Part shown: positions 31,805 through 42,200 of the stretch, one piece after another
Layout: each line of letters starts with the position of its first letter
Position numbering within the stretch: position 1 is the first letter of the stretch
DNA from: Planctomycetaceae bacterium
GTDB lineage: Bacteria; Planctomycetota; Planctomycetia; Planctomycetales; Planctomycetaceae
Length of the DNA: 46,636 nt
Assembly (NCBI GenBank): GCA_002722955.1
Contig: PBMZ01000009.1
Location: 1-46,636, forward strand
Reading direction: 5' to 3'
Made by a program: the position numbers and the translations under genes
Notes under the pieces: generated by a model
What the model was told of the DNA's origin: nothing
What the model saw: only the letters and a program-made list of their open reading frames with translations
Database searches by the model: none

Positions 31805-34288
31805 TTACGGCGTTTCGCGTTTGGTGACAGATTCACGGCCTTCACCAAAATCGCGGAATTCTAGCTTCGGAATATCGTCCTGAGCCAGTAGGCGTTTTGA
31901 CTCTTCCAGCAAAAAGTTCGGGTCCTGGAAAGGCTCGTAGCTGATGTCTTGCCAACGGATTAGGCCTTGCTCGTCGATTAAGAACGTGCCGTGCAACGAC
32001 GTTTGCTCAAAGTCATCGAAGACTCGCCAGCTCTTGAAGACATCCAACTTCTCGTTCGAGACAAGTGGGAAGGGAAACTTACCTTCGAAATTATCGATCG
32101 ACTCCTTCAGATCTTCTTGTGAATCTGTACTGATCGCGATTAACGAGATACCCGCTTCCTTGAATTTCTCGGCAGCGGGAGCGAAGGCTCGCAATTGCTC
32201 GGCACAATGAAGGCATCCGTATCCCAAGTAGAAAATGACAACGACGGGCTTACCTTTGAATTGGCTCAGAGTCCATTGCTTGCCCATGTTGTCAGCGAGT
32301 TTCCAATCGGTAGCGGCTACTGGTTGCCAGCGGAAAGGTCCCAGCGAATCGAGCTCTGGTCGCTTGCCGAAATCTTTCGGACGATCTTGTGATTGACGCC
32401 AGTCTTCTGGCAAGTCCAGCTCTTTGGCAATCGGCGCCAAACGCGCGAACACACGGTTTCCGAATTGAATTGAACCGGACATCGCCTGCAAGTCTTCAAA
32501 AGCGGCTCGCGCCTCATCGACTTTGCCAGCGTGCCATAGAACTTCGATTTTCGCGGCCAGTGGCTGAACGCGTTTTTTTCGAGAGTTCATGGCCGGTGTC
32601 ATCGTTTTGATGGCCAAGTCCTTCTGCCCGGAAAGAACCTGCGCTCTGGCCAAGAGAAGGGTGTCGACAGATCCTTGCTTCAGCAAGGTCGCTGCCGCTT
32701 TATAGTCTCCTTCTGCCATTGCCTTGTGACCTTTGATCGCGGCAATCGCGGCTTTGACAGGTTTTGTTGGGTCGGCGGGCGGACGGAGAGTTGGTTTCTT
32801 AACTGTCGGCTTCTTGGTGACCGGTTGTTTTGGTTCGGGCAAGGCCGGTGGCGGATCTCCGTTATACTTGGCCAATTCCGCTTTCCGTTTAGCCTCTTCC
32901 GCCTTTCTTTTGGCTTCGGCGGCCGCTTTCTTTTTCGCTTCTTCGTCAGCCTTGCGTTTGGCTTCTTTGGCGTCGATTTCGGCCTTCTTCTTGACGGCTT
33001 TTTTGAGGTGCACGTCAATCTTCGCGAGCACTTCATCGACCTTTTCAGTCTGCTTTGTCTCCGCGTAGGCAATGCCGAGGTAACGAAGTCGTTTGAGTTG
33101 CTGAGACTCATCTTTCGTGGGCGCCAGGTAAGCTTGATTGCAGAGCGTGATCAAGTCGTCCCAAAGTTCGTAACGATACAGTTCGTCAAACAATCTGGTT
33201 CGGCCATAGCTGGCGCTGCCGCGTTTCAATGTGTTGTATTTGGGATGCCGAGGCAGCTCGGTCATGTTCATGGCCAAATCGATCGCATCGCGCCATCTTC
33301 CGACGTGGCTCAGGCTTCGGATGAGCCACTCATTGTTGTGAGCGTAGTTGTGGATCTGATCGGGCATCACATGATCGCGCATCATGTTGGCGTGGTCGGT
33401 GCGAGCCGAGGCTTCTTGTTGCCAAGCCGCATCGGAATGACGCAGCAGCTTGGCATAGATATGCCCCGGCATGTGCCACATGTGTGCGATGTCGGAAGCG
33501 GCCTGACCGCACTTGGCAGCCGAATCCAGTGCCTTGGCGGCATCTTTCCTATCCCATAAATGGATCCGAAAGTGATGCACGGGATGCATCGGCTGCTTGG
33601 TCAACACTGCCTTCAAGGTGTTGTCGACATCCTCGTAGCTGATCTTCAAGACGCTACGATTTCGATACATCGCATACGCGGCCATCGCCTCCACTTCCAA
33701 AACGTCTGGGAATTTGGCCGAGATGTCTTTCAGCGCCGCCACGTAATCTTTGACTTTGTCGGATTTCTTTTTCTTGCCAGTGACATAGGCGTTCAAAGCA
33801 TCGATCAAGCGGCCTTCCAATTCGCTAGCTTTGTCTTTGCGGCTAACGGCTTCTTTGATAAACCCAGTGGCCCGCTTCGTGTTGCCGATATTGGCCCGAG
33901 CCATTCCCCAATACGCAATCGCACAGTCGGGGTCGAGCATCGCAGCTTGCCGAAACGAGCGTTCGGCCTCATACCGCCAATATCCGTGAACCTGCCCGAT
34001 CCCTTGATTGACGAATTGCTTGGCCAACGCCACATCGGAGGTCGTCGGAAAATCGACGATCCCCGTGCCCTTCATCAACATCGCCTTCTGCCGAGGGCCC
34101 TCATTAAAGACCTCGCCATGGATCGAGTGGCCCGCTTTCAGCGCCGGCTCTTGCTTTTCCTGAGCAATCACAACATTGGTCAGGAAAACGAGCGGAATCG
34201 TCAACAGCCAACCGCTTCGACCCTGTCGCCCACGAACAGAATCCAGAAGAGACAAACAATATCGGTACAGCGTCGATTGCGTGATCAT
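31805..34288 (-). CDS. Exported TPR protein with C-terminal AhpC/TSA thioredoxin-fold domain
   Basis: The product has 827 residues; the ATG at 34288 is preceded by AGGAAC. A signal anchor lies near 27-42 (WLLTIPLVFLTNVVIAQ). Residues 85-400 are helical TPR-type repeats (AERSFRQAAMLDPDCAIAYWG). Residues about 405-470 are an Ala/Lys/Glu coiled linker like TolA, then a Pro/Lys-rich hinge (about 470-510). More TPR-like helices follow, and residues about 650-810 form a thioredoxin-fold AhpC/TSA domain with CLHC (Cys692, Cys695) in FYLGYGCLHCAEQL. It should act outside the cytoplasm as a thiol peroxidase or disulfide reductase tethered to a protein-binding scaffold. It is divergent from the GH127 gene. 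Confidence 0.85.
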   Translation of the reverse strand: MITQSTLYRYCLSLLDSVRGRQGRSGWLLTIPLVFLTNVVIAQEKQEPALKAGHSIHGEVFNEGPRQKAMLMKGTGIVDFPTTSDVALAKQFVNQGIGQVHGYWRYEAERSFRQAAMLDPDCAIAYWGMARANIGNTKRATGFIKEAVSRKDKASELEGRLIDALNAYVTGKKKKSDKVKDYVAALKDISAKFPDVLEVEAMAAYAMYRNRSVLKISYEDVDNTLKAVLTKQPMHPVHHFRIHLWDRKDAAKALDSAAKCGQAASDIAHMWHMPGHIYAKLLRHSDAAWQQEASARTDHANMMRDHVMPDQIHNYAHNNEWLIRSLSHVGRWRDAIDLAMNMTELPRHPKYNTLKRGSASYGRTRLFDELYRYELWDDLITLCNQAYLAPTKDESQQLKRLRYLGIAYAETKQTEKVDEVLAKIDVHLKKAVKKKAEIDAKEAKRKADEEAKKKAAAEAKRKAEEAKRKAELAKYNGDPPPALPEPKQPVTKKPTVKKPTLRPPADPTKPVKAAIAAIKGHKAMAEGDYKAAATLLKQGSVDTLLLARAQVLSGQKDLAIKTMTPAMNSRKKRVQPLAAKIEVLWHAGKVDEARAAFEDLQAMSGSIQFGNRVFARLAPIAKELDLPEDWRQSQDRPKDFGKRPELDSLGPFRWQPVAATDWKLADNMGKQWTLSQFKGKPVVVIFYLGYGCLHCAEQLRAFAPAAEKFKEAGISLIAISTDSQEDLKESIDNFEGKFPFPLVSNEKLDVFKSWRVFDDFEQTSLHGTFLIDEQGLIRWQDISYEPFQDPNFLLEESKRLLAQDDIPKLEFRDFGEGRESVTKRETP

Positions 34289-34505
34289 TTCGAGTTCCTA
34301 AGGGACGAGTCATCCTTTTTCGACAGCATCAATATATTGTCCACTGGACTGAGCAGTTCGGCAAGCTTCAGCTTAAGTTGGCGAGCTTGGGTTGCGCTCA
34401 AGGATTCTTGCCCACTTGAATCAGATGGACGCCCGAGCTACCGTAAATCTCTTGCGAAAACTGCATCTAGCATTCATACAACTCGATCAATAGAGTCATA
34501 CGAAT
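34289..34505. other. Divergent intergenic region
   Basis: About 215 bp between the TPR/AhpC gene and the GH127 gene. It should hold both promoters. No operator or hairpin was recognised. Confidence 0.4.
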
Positions 34506-36989
34506 ATGTCCACGAATCTCATTCGCTTTTCAATCGTTGCTTTGGCGTTGTTCTTTAACGTCGCTTCGGCGCAATCAGCCGACTATCCGCTGAAGCCGGT
34601 GCCTTTCAATAAGGTAAAGATGACAAGCGACTTCTGGCGGCCTCGGCTGGAAACTCAGCGCAAGACGCTCGTTCCATTTGCGTTCGAGCGCACGCAACCG
34701 GGCGTCGAACACTTGAAGGCGGCCCGCGACTTTCTTGCTGGCAAGAAAGTCGAAGACCATCGAGCTCACCGATTTATCGATTCTGACTTGTACAAGGTTA
34801 TGGAAGGTGCCGCGTATCTGCTTCAATTGCGAAGCGACCCGGAACTGGAAACGCAAATCGATGAACTTGCTAGCATCATCGCAGGAGCACAACACAAGAA
34901 CGGATATTTGTATCCGTCGCACACGACGGGTGCAGGCTCTGCGAAACACATGATGGGAGACAAACCTTACACGTTTATCGTCCACAGTCACGAGCTATAC
35001 AACGTTGGCCATATGTACGAAGCAGCGATCGCGTATTATCGGGCGACCGGAAAAAAGACGCTGTTGGACGTTGCCGAGAAGAGTGCTCAGCACATAAACA
35101 AAGTCATCTTCGAAGGAGATCCGGAATACAACAAAGGCAAGCCGATTCGGCAAGCTCCCGGTCATCAAGAGATGGAATTGGCGTTGGTCAAACTTTATCG
35201 AGTCACTGACAAGAAGCTGTATCTCGACATGGCTCGTAAGTTTCTCGAAATTCGCGGGATGACTTACGTCCCCGATGGCGAAGGAGTGATGGCTCCGACG
35301 TACGCTCAGCAGCACGCTCCCGTCACGAAACAGAAAGAAGCAGTTGGACACGCCGTGCGAGCGACTTATTTGTATTCCGCAATGGCCGATGTCGGCACGC
35401 TAACCGGTGAGCCGGCGTATGGAAAAGCTCTGAACAACATCTGGGGCAATATCACCAACACCCGCATGCACATCACCGGTGGACTTGGTGCGGTGCATGG
35501 CATCGAAGGTTTCGGGCCGAAGTATGAACTCCCAAACGCGGATGCTTTCAACGAAACCTGCGCCGCTGTTGGCAACGTGCTGTTTAACTATCGCATGTTC
35601 CTGCTGCACAAAGACGCGAAGTATCTCGACGTTGCCGAAGTCGCACTTCTGAATAACGTCTTGGCCGCCGTGAACTTGGAAGGCAATCGATTCTTCTACG
35701 TGAATCCGCTCGATGCGGACGGAAAGTACCCATTCAATCACGGAACGGCTGGACGAGCCCCGTGGTTCGGAACGGCATGTTGCCCGTCGAATATGGCGCG
35801 ACTCGTCCCGCAAGTGCCGGGTATGACATATGCACATGACACCAAGAATCTCTACATCACGTTTTTTGCGGAAAGCCAGACGAGCGTTGAATTGAATGAC
35901 ACCAGCGTCAAGGTCGAGCAGAAAACGGCTTACCCCAACGATGGCGAGATCAGCGTCTCCATCAATCCAGCGAAGCCGACCAAGTTTAACTTGCATGTTC
36001 GCATTCCCACCTGGGCTCAAGATCGATTCGTGCCCGGCGACTTGTATCGCTACGCCGATTCAGCATCCGCTCCGATAACGTTGTCGGTCAATGGCAAACG
36101 CATCGATGCATCGATCGAAAAAGGCTTCGCATCCGTGGAACGCGAATGGAAATCTGGCGATCAAGTTGTATTGAACTTGCCGATGCCTGTTCGAGTAACC
36201 GAGTGCCATCCGGCCGTTCACGCCAACACTGACCGGATTGCTCTGACCCGAGGTCCATTTGTCTTGTGTGCTGAAGGATTGGACAACGCTGGCGCGACGC
36301 AACGTTACTTCTTCAAGAAGCTACCCAAAGCAGAGCAAGCGAAGGTCAAAACAAGTCGCATCGATTCTGGATCTTTCATTCAAGCCGAGCTACTCGCACA
36401 AGCCGTTACCAAAGACGGTAAGACAGAGTCCGCGAAGCTTACATTGACGCCTTATTACGCATGGAATAATCGCGGCACAAGTTCCATGACGGTTTGGTTT
36501 CCACGCAAGAAATCGATGGCTGTCTACGATCCGCATGCACTTCCGAAAGAAAGCATCTTTACCAAGATCACGGCAACGCACACCGCACCCGAAGACTTAG
36601 TCAATGCAATCGGCGATGGCAAATTCGGTCGTTGGTCAAGCGGCAACAAATCGCCGCGTTGGACCAGTCGTCCCCAAAAGGGCAAACCGCAAATGGTGGA
36701 AGCTCGCTTTGCCGGTACGAAAAAGATTCGTCAAGTCGGCGTGTTTTGGATGGACCGTTGGCAAGGCGACGTTCGGTTCCCGAAAGAGTGGTCGCTTGAG
36801 GTCGAACAAAACGGCAAGTGGGTGCCCTTCAAACTCTACACGACCGATCGCTACGACACTCGAGCCAATCAATTCAATGTCGTCCACCCCGCCGCGCCAC
36901 TGGAGTGTGATGCTATCCGCATTAACATGACGCCACGCGAGGATACCTGCGTCGGTATTATCGAAGTGCAAGTCGCGTTCGAAAAATGA
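34506..36989 (+). CDS. GH127-family beta-L-arabinofuranosidase-like enzyme
   Basis: The product has 827 residues with a signal peptide (cleavage after ASAQS, near 24). The alpha/alpha-barrel starts at about residue 35 (VKMTSDFWRPRLETQR). The zinc site known from GH127 (Glu-x-Cys and Cys-Cys) is present as Glu350/Cys352 (NETCAAVG) and Cys425/Cys426 (FGTACCPSN), so the enzyme looks competent. Beta-sandwich domains follow, and a C-terminal discoidin-like module (about 700-827: FAGTKKIRQVGVFWMDRW) may bind sugar. It would release L-arabinofuranose from plant or algal glycans in the periplasm or outside the cell. It ends 7 bp from the convergent CPBP gene. Confidence 0.88.
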   Translation: MSTNLIRFSIVALALFFNVASAQSADYPLKPVPFNKVKMTSDFWRPRLETQRKTLVPFAFERTQPGVEHLKAARDFLAGKKVEDHRAHRFIDSDLYKVMEGAAYLLQLRSDPELETQIDELASIIAGAQHKNGYLYPSHTTGAGSAKHMMGDKPYTFIVHSHELYNVGHMYEAAIAYYRATGKKTLLDVAEKSAQHINKVIFEGDPEYNKGKPIRQAPGHQEMELALVKLYRVTDKKLYLDMARKFLEIRGMTYVPDGEGVMAPTYAQQHAPVTKQKEAVGHAVRATYLYSAMADVGTLTGEPAYGKALNNIWGNITNTRMHITGGLGAVHGIEGFGPKYELPNADAFNETCAAVGNVLFNYRMFLLHKDAKYLDVAEVALLNNVLAAVNLEGNRFFYVNPLDADGKYPFNHGTAGRAPWFGTACCPSNMARLVPQVPGMTYAHDTKNLYITFFAESQTSVELNDTSVKVEQKTAYPNDGEISVSINPAKPTKFNLHVRIPTWAQDRFVPGDLYRYADSASAPITLSVNGKRIDASIEKGFASVEREWKSGDQVVLNLPMPVRVTECHPAVHANTDRIALTRGPFVLCAEGLDNAGATQRYFFKKLPKAEQAKVKTSRIDSGSFIQAELLAQAVTKDGKTESAKLTLTPYYAWNNRGTSSMTVWFPRKKSMAVYDPHALPKESIFTKITATHTAPEDLVNAIGDGKFGRWSSGNKSPRWTSRPQKGKPQMVEARFAGTKKIRQVGVFWMDRWQGDVRFPKEWSLEVEQNGKWVPFKLYTTDRYDTRANQFNVVHPAAPLECDAIRINMTPREDTCVGIIEVQVAFEK

Positions 36990-36996
36990 TCGATTC

Positions 36997-37635
36997 TCAA
37001 CCAACAGTTTGCTCGTCTGGTGTCGGTTCAGGCGAGTCTCGAACGGCACGCACGATGACCGTAAACGCTGCCCAATCGTAGAGTCCGTGTGCGATCATCG
37101 GAGTGATCAAGCTAGGTGTTGGCTCCAGGATTGCCAGCCAGCTAAGGTACGCACTGGCCAGTGCGGCTAAAATGGCGTAGATCGGAGTCACCATGTGGCA
37201 GATTCCGAAGATGACGGCTGTCAAAACGAATCCCGTCCAATAACCGCCCCAACGTGAGAGCCACGGTTGCAGCACGCCTCGGAAAAAGAATTCTTCGCAG
37301 AAACCGGCCAAAGCGGCCAAGATAATTATGTCGTACCAGCGACACGTTCTTAGCCACGGGCCGAACATCTCGATCAGCAAATGCTTGATTCGCTGAAGTG
37401 GTTCGAAGGGAACTTTGTAAGAGATTGCGAACGAGGCCAGCAGTGGAAAGGTTGCCAGAAGTCCGTACAGCCCGACTTTCGGATTCCACACCATCTGCTC
37501 AAAGGGGTTGATCGAGAGCCACCATCCTGCAAACAACGCTACGACAACCAGGCCTCCTTCGATCACCACTGCCAGAAGCATAAGCGTCTTCCGATCCGGC
37601 TGATCAGTGGTTTCGATCTCTGGCGATGAATCCAT
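36997..37635 (-). CDS. CPBP-family intramembrane metalloprotease
   Basis: The product has 212 residues. It has a cytoplasmic start and about six membrane spans. The conserved motif is CEEFFFRGVLQPWL (EExxxR), followed by His in FGICHMV and His in PMIAHGLYDW, which together form the Abi/CPBP active site. Members cleave CaaX-type or membrane substrates; bacterial substrates are mostly unknown. It is convergent with the GH127 gene. Confidence 0.88.
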   Translation of the reverse strand: MDSSPEIETTDQPDRKTLMLLAVVIEGGLVVVALFAGWWLSINPFEQMVWNPKVGLYGLLATFPLLASFAISYKVPFEPLQRIKHLLIEMFGPWLRTCRWYDIIILAALAGFCEEFFFRGVLQPWLSRWGGYWTGFVLTAVIFGICHMVTPIYAILAALASAYLSWLAILEPTPSLITPMIAHGLYDWAAFTVIVRAVRDSPEPTPDEQTVG

Positions 37636-37908
37636 CGATTGTCATCCTGACTGTTGCAAACCAACTTGGTTGTGCTCATAGATTCTCTTTAAGTTGGACA
37701 GGAAATAGTAACCCGACGCGTGAGCGAGGGATACTATGGATTTGGCAGACCGTGACGAAAGCCATTATCCTTGAGCAGACCCACCAACTTCGTTTTGCTG
37801 ATTGAACACTCGGTCGCGTTGCTTTATCTTCTCTAATCGGCTGATCAGCACCAGCGTTGAGCAGCCTCGACCTCGAAAGAAAAGCTAAAAAACGACCGGA
37901 GTTGGCGA
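37636..37908. other. Divergent intergenic region with a dispersed repeat copy
   Basis: About 270 bp with no gene. At 37705-37725 lies a 21-base sequence containing TAACCCGACGCGTGAGC, identical to 8027-8047. Confidence 0.5.
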
Positions 37909-39096
37909 ATGATAAATCCGCGTCTCATAACACTTCTTGGCGTCATGATTTTGGCCTCGAGCCAAGTCTCCGCGGAAAAACGCGAGCCCTTTGAACTTCG
38001 CGACGGCGACCGCGTCGTCTTGCTCGGCGGCACCCTGGTCGAGCGGGCTCAGAAATATGGATTCGTCGAGTCCGCGTTGGTCAGTGCCTATCCCGATCGC
38101 AACATATCCTTCCGAAATCTCGGTTGGAGCGGCGACACGGTGTTCGCCGAGTCGCGCGGAATCTTCGATCCTCCCGCGGTCGGATATCGACGGATAATCG
38201 AGCAAATCACCGAGTTGAAGCCCACATTGATTTTCATTGCTTACGGTACAAACGAGTCATTCGCGGGCAAAGCAGGCCTTGAGCGATTTCTCGGGCAACT
38301 CAACAAGCTCATCGACGATGTCGCGAAAACCAAAGCCGACATCGTGCTGCTCTCGCCGCATCGTCATGAAGTGATGAAGCCGCCGTTGCCCGATGCCAGC
38401 AAGAACAATCCCAATCTGAAACTTTATACGGACGCGATCGAAAGGCTCGCCCAGCAACGAAGCTGCCAGTTTGCGAATCTCTACGAAACAACAGTGCCCG
38501 CGGGCTCGAAGGCGACGTACACGTACAACGGCATCCACTTTGCCGAAAAGGGATATCAGCGTTTGGGGGGTGTCTTGGTAGACGAATTGCGATTGCCTCA
38601 TCAGTCGGCAGACATCCTGGTTTCAGCCGATAGAAAGATTGAAGCGAACGGAACGGCAAAGGTATTCGTTTTGGACGGGGCCAAGTCGCTTGGTGTCAGT
38701 ATTCAATTGAAGCGATTGCACGCGGCCGGTGATTGGCCTCGGCTGAAGGTCAACGGACTCAAAGCCGGCAATTACGAGATTAAGGTCGATGGCAAAACCT
38801 CAGCAAAGTTATCGGCCAAGCAGTTAGCGGAAAGCGGTTTCTCACTCGGAGACGGTCCGGATGGACGTCAACTGACACAATTGCTCTCGAAAACGATCGA
38901 CAAAAACCTCTTGTACTTCCACCGTTGGAGACCCCAAAACGTGACGTACTTGTTCGGTTTTCGAAAGCACGAGCAAGGCAACAACGCGAAGGAAGTCGCC
39001 GAATTCGAACCGCTTGTCCGAAAAGAAGAATCAGTCATCGCGAAATTGCGAGTGCCTAAACCGCATCGGTACGAAATTGTCTCGGCGGGCAAATAA
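37909..39096 (+). CDS. Secreted SGNH/GDSL-like protein with altered catalytic blocks
   Basis: The product has 395 residues with a signal peptide (cleavage near 22, SQVSA). The SGNH fold is visible from DRVVLLGGTLVERAQ. Block I, normally GDS, is GGT (residues 40-42); block III is YGTNES (Asn115), and block V is NGIHF (Asn207, His210) instead of DxxH. So the nucleophilic Ser and the Asp are both replaced, although Gly, Asn and His of the fold remain. A beta-rich C-terminal domain follows (about 230-395). This type regularly sits just before a PVC-type cytochrome/dehydrogenase gene, as here. Hydrolase activity is doubtful; carbohydrate binding is an alternative. Confidence 0.8.
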   Translation: MINPRLITLLGVMILASSQVSAEKREPFELRDGDRVVLLGGTLVERAQKYGFVESALVSAYPDRNISFRNLGWSGDTVFAESRGIFDPPAVGYRRIIEQITELKPTLIFIAYGTNESFAGKAGLERFLGQLNKLIDDVAKTKADIVLLSPHRHEVMKPPLPDASKNNPNLKLYTDAIERLAQQRSCQFANLYETTVPAGSKATYTYNGIHFAEKGYQRLGGVLVDELRLPHQSADILVSADRKIEANGTAKVFVLDGAKSLGVSIQLKRLHAAGDWPRLKVNGLKAGNYEIKVDGKTSAKLSAKQLAESGFSLGDGPDGRQLTQLLSKTIDKNLLYFHRWRPQNVTYLFGFRKHEQGNNAKEVAEFEPLVRKEESVIAKLRVPKPHRYEIVSAGK

Positions 39097-39117
39097 CGCT
39101 GTCGGCACACTGCTTTT

Positions 39118-39173
39118 GTAGCCTGACTCTCTGAGTCGGGCACGAAATTCCCCGACTCAGAGAGTCAGGCTAC
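39118..39173. repeat. Perfect 23-bp inverted repeat with 10-base loop
   Basis: GTAGCCTGACTCTCTGAGTC plus GGG (39118-39140) is the exact complement of 39151-39173. Inside each arm GACTC-TCT-GAGTC is itself a small palindrome. It lies between the SGNH-like gene and the cytochrome gene and would form a very strong hairpin in RNA. Confidence 0.92.
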
Positions 39174-39209
39174 GTTTGGTTGCGGCTGTAGGCCGCGTTA
39201 GGAAAGACC

Positions 39210-42200
39210 ATGATGAAGAGCGAATTGTCTTCAAAAGGATTCATTGTTGCGATGGCTTTGGTTTTTGCAGCGTTTCAGCCAGCGCTTGCACAACGAAACC
39301 TCAAAGATATCCCATCACCCGATCCGGACATCGAATTGAAATCGTTCCAGGTTGCCGAGGGATTCGAGGTCAACCTGTACGCGTCTGATCCACGGATTGC
39401 GAAGCCAATTCAAATGAACTTCGATTCGCAAGGACGACTCTGGATCGCCAGCTCTGAGGTTTATCCGCAGATCAAGCCAGGACAGAAAGCAACTGACAAG
39501 ATCCTCGTCGTCGAAGATCGCGATGGCGATGGCACGGCGGAAAAGACCACAGTTTTCGTTGACGGGTTGCTGATTCCAACAGGCGTCGAGCCCGGTGATG
39601 GCGGAGCTTACGTGGCCAACAGCACGGAGTTGGTTCATTTCAAAGACACCGATGGAGACCTCAAGGCGGATGAAACTAATGTGGTTTTATCCGGTTTCGG
39701 AACCGAGGACACTCACCACATTCTGCACACGCTCCGTTGGGGCCCTGATGGAATGTTGTATTTCAATCAGTCGATCTACATCCACAGCCATGTCGAGACG
39801 CCTTATGGAGTGCGTCGATTGAACGCCGGCGGAATCTGGCAATTTCGGCCAGAGACGTTGCGACTGGAAGTGTTGGCCCGCGGCTGGGTCAACTCGTGGG
39901 GACATCACTTCGATCAATGGGGCCAGTCATTCGTCACCGACGGTGCGGGCGGTGAGGGCATCAATTATTTGGTGCCAGGTGCCGCCTACGTCACAGCATT
40001 CGGTGTGAAGCGAATTCTTCGAGGCCTCAATCCCGGCAGTCCCAAGTACTGTGGTTTGGAAATGGTCGACGGTCGCCACATGCCTGAAGATTGGCGTGGG
40101 AGTTTGGTGACGAACGATTTTCGAGGCAACCGGGTCGTGCGTTTTGCGGTGAGCGATGACGGCGCGGGATACGCGGCTCGCGAACAACCAGAATTGATCA
40201 AGACGAAACACGTTGCCTTTCGACCGATCGACGTCAAGATGGGACCGGACGGCGCGATCTATATCGCCGATTGGTACAACCCGATCATTCAACACGGTGA
40301 GGTCGATTTTCGAGACCCTCGACGCGATCACGTTCATGGTCGAATTTGGCGGGTGACTGCCAAGGGGCGCCCGCTTGTTGAACGTCCGAAGCTCGTTGGT
40401 GCGTTGACTGAAGAGTTGTTCGAACACCTGAAAGCTCCCGAAACGTGGACGCGACATCATGCGAAACGCGTGCTGAAGTCGCGCGGCTCGAAAGTCGTTC
40501 CCAAGTTAAACAAGTGGGTCGCCGGATTGGACAAGAAGGACGCTCGCTATGAACACCACCTGCTGGAAGCGCTGTGGACTTATCAAACCGTCGATTCGCC
40601 ATCGCCGGCTTTGTTAACACGCCTGTTGAATGCGGACGAACCTAGAGTCCGGGCCGCTGCCGTTCGTGTTCTGCAGCATTGGAAAGACCGAGTCGACAAC
40701 CCAGTCGATCTGTTGGCAGAGCGAATCGAAGACGACTTCCCCCGCGTTCGATTAGAGGCCGTTCGAGTCCTTGCCAGCATTCCCCGTCCTAAATCGGTTG
40801 AGTTGGCCTTGCGGGCACTGGATGGCGATGTCGATCGCTTCATGGATTACGCGCTTTGGCTCACCGCTAGAGAACGTAAAGACGACTGGTTGCCGCTGGT
40901 CGAGTCTGGGAAATTCGATGTCATCCCGAACGTGCACCATCTGACATTCGCACTGAAGGCGGTCGAGTCGCCCGTGGTCGTGCCGCTGATGTTGGATTTG
41001 TTGCATTCCGACAAGGTCGCGGATGAGCAATTAAACGATGCTGTGCAAGTCGTCGCGTCATTGGGGCAACCGAATCACTTAGCGGCGGCCTTCGAATTCG
41101 CGTTGGGACGTGAGTCGGACAACACCATGAAGATCGCGTTACTCGGAGGGCTCGCCACGGCGACACGTCAACGAAAAGTGAGGCCTGCAGGTGATCTTGG
41201 ACGACTGTCAAACTTGCTGACTTCGAACGATCGTGGAGTCGTTGCGAGTGCTGTTCTTTGTGCTGGCTTGTGGAAGCTCGAGTCAACTCGACCGGCGATC
41301 ACAGGGTTGGCAACATCAAATTCTACCGATAACGTCATTCGGCTCGCTGCCATCGACGGGCTTTCTCAATTGGGTGGTGCTGCAAGCATGAAGGCCTTGG
41401 CCGAACTCACCACGGAACGTCATCCGATTGGAATTCGTTTGCGAGCGGCAGTCGGACTGTTACCACTCGACGCGGCTGCTGCGGCCAAGCAAACCGTTGC
41501 AATTCTCGGAAGCGCCAGTGCTGACGATGATTCGACGCCTGCAATCTCAGCCTTTATCGGCCGCAAGAATGCGGCACCGACGCTGGCTCAAGCATTGGCG
41601 GGAAGCAAGATCAACGAAGATGTGGCCAAGCTTGCGTTGCGAACAATCTCGTCATCAGGCCGCAACTTGCCCGGCCTGAGCGACGCGCTGCGGAAAGCGG
41701 GCGGCATCAAAACGGGGCCGAAGACATTGTCGCCGGAAGCGATGCAAGCGTTGGTAGCCGACATCAACGAACAAGGAAACCCTGCCCACGGCGAATCGAT
41801 CTTTCGTCGAAAGGACTTGGCTTGCTTGAAGTGCCACGCCATTGCCGGCGCCGGTGGTCGTGTTGGTCCTGATTTACTCAGCGTTGGTGCGAGTGCTCAA
41901 GTTGACTACTTAGTGGAGTCGTTGCTCGACCCGAACAAGAAGGTCAAGGAAAACTACAACACGCTCGTGGTGCAAACGTTGGGCGGCAAGGTTGTTTCGG
42001 GCGTCAAGGTTCGGCAGACGGATAAAGACTTGATCATCCGCGATGCCGAAGACCGCGAGGTCGCTGTGCCCCTGGATGACATTGACGTTCAGAAGAACGG
42101 TGCGTCGATTATGCCAGCGGGTCTCACCGATCGGCTGACGAAGTCGGAATTGAGAGACCTTGTTAGCTTCTTATCGAAGCTGGGCAAAGTTGGAAGTGAC

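Noticed and set aside
32675..33559. A 294-codon plus-strand frame with many Phe and Leu residues
   Set aside because: It is the antisense of the Ala/Lys-rich linker and TPR region of the minus-strand gene; AAG/GCC codons read backwards give Phe/Leu/Gly text.
33560..34558. A 332-codon plus-strand frame
   Set aside because: It is antisense to the N-terminal half of the TPR/AhpC gene and overlaps the signal peptide of GH127; no recognisable domain.
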